DNA from: Candidatus Peregrinibacteria bacterium
GTDB taxonomy: Bacteria; Patescibacteriota; Gracilibacteria; UBA1369; UBA12463
Assembly (NCBI GenBank): GCA_026395555.1
Contig: JAPLYO010000020.1
Location: forward strand, 1 to 33,651
Direction of reading: 5' to 3'
Length of the DNA: 33,651 nucleotides
Made by a program: the position numbers and the translations under genes. Below the pieces are notes generated by a model that saw nothing but the letters and a program-made list of their open reading frames with translations, had not been told where the DNA came from and did not search any database. Of this stretch, positions 31,796-33,651 are shown piece after piece; the first letter of the stretch is position 1, and every line of letters starts with the position of its first letter.

Positions 31796-33193
31796 ATGAC
31801 TTTTACGCCTAGAAACTCAGAGACGAACGATTCTCAGCTTCAATTGAAATTAGCACCTCTAGCCACGAAAAGTCATTGGTCTTTTTCGTACCTGAAACGG
31901 CTTTCTGTTCCTATTACGGCAGCCATCTTGGCGACGGTAGGTATGACGGGCTGTACCGATCATAAATCAAAACGACCCGAGGCGATGTGCCAGGATGTTA
32001 CGAATGGTATCATGGCCGGACAACTCCCTCCGACCGGTAGTTATTTTGTTCATAATTTTTGCGACTTCAGTGATGAGGATTTTTATAAGGCGGTGAAGAA
32101 AGATGCTTGGTATTTTCGAGAGCGCTCATTATTACAGCTCCCCAATGGAGCGCATTATCTCGAATTTGCTATTCGTGAACTGCAGCGGCAGGACTTCCGG
32201 ACATATGCCTATGTTGATACATTCTATGATCAGCCCTATGCGGAAGAGGTTTTGAGAAAAGATATTCAGTATTATGGCGAGAGTGTTCTATACACCTTGA
32301 GGCATTATGATTATCCGGTATGTTTAAAATTATGGAATGAGTTTCAGCAGAAAAATAAGAAACATGACAAGAAAGATATGAAGGAGCGGCATGAGCTCCC
32401 TACCGATACGTTGGATGCTCAGATAAAAGCGAAAGCAGATGTCCTCCGAACGCTCTATGGGTTGCGATTTATGTATAATAAGGATTATTCAGAGCCAGGT
32501 ACAAAAGTTACGAAGGCTTCTCGCGAGGATGTGCTTATCGTTCTCGAAGAAATACAAAAAGCTTTCTGGATATATCCTCCGGAAATTATTAAAAATTTTA
32601 AAGGACTCAAATTTATTATCGGCTCCTCAGTTAAGGAAAAAAAAGAAGCATATAATGGTCTCGCCTGGCAGAATGAAGAAGGCAGGCTTTTTGTCGCCGT
32701 GAATGCTAGTTTTGGTAATCGTGATACCGTTGCCCTGACGTTACACCATGAGCTGTTTCATGCTCTCGACTACAGGAAAAATAATTTACAGGACGATAAT
32801 TATCGTTGGAAGAAGGCTTCTCATAGCACGTATGTTGGGAAAAAATGGGAAAAAGAGGCTAGATCGCCCAAAGGTTTTTATAATAATTATGGTATGCGTA
32901 ACGTCGATGAGGACCAGGCGACAAATGCTGAAGCGATCATTACGAACTCTGCCGAACTCCGTCATCTTGTCACCCGCGCACTTGGCGATGATCAACTTTT
33001 GGCCAAACTGCAGATGATGACGTCATGTACTATTGATCGATCAACGGGTCGATTCACCGGTGTTATGACCGAGAAAGAATATGAGACTTCGTTTGGCTTC
33101 CGGCATCGCAATTACTACTATCGATGGTCAAATGGAAAAATGGACGCCCATTACTGGAATGCCCTTTTGGATGCGCAACCAATGAGGTTTTAG
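31796..33193 (+). CDS. Putative lipoprotein zinc metallopeptidase (HExxH)
   Basis: The 465-residue product has an N-terminal polar stretch, then a hydrophobic segment (38-50) that ends in MTGC with Cys53, a weak lipobox; Lgt is encoded in the same window. The metal motif HELFH lies at 318-322 in LTLHHELFHALDY. A later DEDQATNAEAI segment (371-381) could supply the third zinc ligand, a Glu. This layout recalls anthrax lethal factor-like and related secreted peptidases, but the substrate is unknown. The front half (60-300) has no family I recognise and may be a substrate-binding region. It has its own promoter and is divergent from the adhesin-sortase. No Shine-Dalgarno sequence. Confidence 0.76.
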   Translation: MTFTPRNSETNDSQLQLKLAPLATKSHWSFSYLKRLSVPITAAILATVGMTGCTDHKSKRPEAMCQDVTNGIMAGQLPPTGSYFVHNFCDFSDEDFYKAVKKDAWYFRERSLLQLPNGAHYLEFAIRELQRQDFRTYAYVDTFYDQPYAEEVLRKDIQYYGESVLYTLRHYDYPVCLKLWNEFQQKNKKHDKKDMKERHELPTDTLDAQIKAKADVLRTLYGLRFMYNKDYSEPGTKVTKASREDVLIVLEEIQKAFWIYPPEIIKNFKGLKFIIGSSVKEKKEAYNGLAWQNEEGRLFVAVNASFGNRDTVALTLHHELFHALDYRKNNLQDDNYRWKKASHSTYVGKKWEKEARSPKGFYNNYGMRNVDEDQATNAEAIITNSAELRHLVTRALGDDQLLAKLQMMTSCTIDRSTGRFTGVMTEKEYETSFGFRHRNYYYRWSNGKMDAHYWNALLDAQPMRF

Positions 33194-33208
33194 GTTCTAT
33201 TGAGTCTG

Positions 33209-33643
33209 CTATATCGTCATAGTGATAATCTTCTTCAGCTCGTTCATCGCCTGTCCGTGAGCTATGGCTATCGTTGGTTCGTGGTGGATGGCGGTATGAT
33301 ATTTCTGAGCAAACTCCTGTCCTTGTTCGTCCGGCTGAAGCAGTTTTTCTATATCGAGGAGTATCTCTCGAGGGGATCGGTCGACTGGATTTTTCTCTGT
33401 AGGATCGATCATTTCATCGATCATGACGATCAAACCGGAGAGCTTCCGGAGCCAATTAAAGGCCGGATCGTTCATGAGAAGTGTGAGAAAGGCGCCACTT
33501 GAGCTAATCTTCCCATTGATGGATTCGTAGTTCTTTTTTTCAAACTCTAATAACTCTTTGTGAAGAGCTAGGAGTGTTTGGCTCAGCGTCGCGAGTTCTT
33601 TCAATATTTTTTCTGACTGTTCTTTGTCCATTATGAAGTGCAT
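33209..33643 (-). CDS. Small conserved cytosolic helical protein, unknown function
   Basis: The 144-residue product begins with a coiled-coil-like helix (EKILKELATLSQTLLALHKELLEFEKKN). It continues with ISSSGAFLTLLMNDPAFNWLRKLSGLIVMIDEMID, a pattern seen in a widespread family of short uncharacterised bacterial proteins with GAFLTL-x-M-xxPAFxWLRxLSxLIVxIDE. It ends with another helical part rich in Glu/Lys. There is no signal peptide. The start may be the ATG at 33643 or the ATG at 33631 (MDKEQ), the latter giving a typical N-terminus. It converges on the peptidase gene with a 15-base gap. Confidence 0.72.
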   Translation of the reverse strand: MHFIMDKEQSEKILKELATLSQTLLALHKELLEFEKKNYESINGKISSSGAFLTLLMNDPAFNWLRKLSGLIVMIDEMIDPTEKNPVDRSPREILLDIEKLLQPDEQGQEFAQKYHTAIHHEPTIAIAHGQAMNELKKIITMTI

Positions 33644-33651
33644 CAAGGATA

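Noticed and set aside
1-33651. UGA recoded as glycine (Gracilibacteria-type code)
   Set aside because: TGA ends queE exactly at the queC start, and also ends the CAP and barrel-protein genes at sensible places.

Overview
The window looks like a chromosomal stretch of a bacterium with a simple, probably single-membrane envelope, most likely a member of the Candidate Phyla Radiation (Patescibacteria, perhaps Peregrinibacteria-like). Reasons: almost no start codon has a Shine-Dalgarno sequence; several promoters sit so close to the ATG that the mRNA would be nearly leaderless; many small secreted or membrane proteins are unrecognised; and surface anchoring is of sortase type. TGA ends several genes cleanly (queE, the CAP protein, the EF-Tu-like barrel protein), so the code is standard, which argues against the UGA=Gly Gracilibacteria/Absconditabacteria. 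The taxonomic call is inference.

Layout. 1-4.3 kb: the C-terminal end of an HNH protein cut by the window edge, aspartate ammonia-lyase, ribosomal protein L28 with a clear terminator, a PHP-domain hydrolase and a divergent NRAMP-type metal transporter. 4.3-8 kb: a thioredoxin-like protein, then the compact leftward block queF-queE-queC-lgt (7-deazaguanine synthesis plus lipoprotein diacylglyceryl transferase), preceded by a secreted Lys-rich protein. 8-11.4 kb, rightward: an EpmA-type lysyl ligase followed by its presumed target EF-P, a small helical protein, an alpha/beta hydrolase (leftward), and a protein with a basic tail and an EF-Tu-domain-2-like barrel. 11.4-17.8 kb, leftward: the LemA/TPM pair, an unknown anchored protein behind a consensus sigma70 promoter, rhodanese, MFS exporter, TMEM43-family protein and an exported Memo-like protein. 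17.8-24.1 kb: a 1628-residue alpha-2-macroglobulin-like protein lacking the thioester motif, a polysaccharide deacetylase and a FAM173-like methyltransferase, all in one leftward run with the Memo-like gene. 24.1-33.6 kb: CAP-domain protein, aspartate kinase, an unknown membrane/secreted gene pair, a DUF6629 protein, a small acidic protein, the adhesin-sortase fusion, a putative lipoprotein zinc peptidase and a small conserved cytosolic protein.

How it fits together. Much of the window builds or guards the cell surface: Lgt and a lipobox-bearing peptidase, polysaccharide deacetylase, macroglobulin-like protein, CAP, LemA/TPM, and the adhesin-sortase. The most striking item is the adhesin-sortase (29316-31676): a DUF3494 ice-binding-type beta-solenoid, three tandem beta-sandwich modules on Pro/Tyr-rich stalks, an LPNTA sequence that resembles a sortase substrate, and a complete sortase catalytic domain, all in one polypeptide. 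This suggests a self-sorting surface adhesin. No tRNA, rRNA, CRISPR array or insertion sequence was seen, and no gene-free stretch exceeds about 120 bases.
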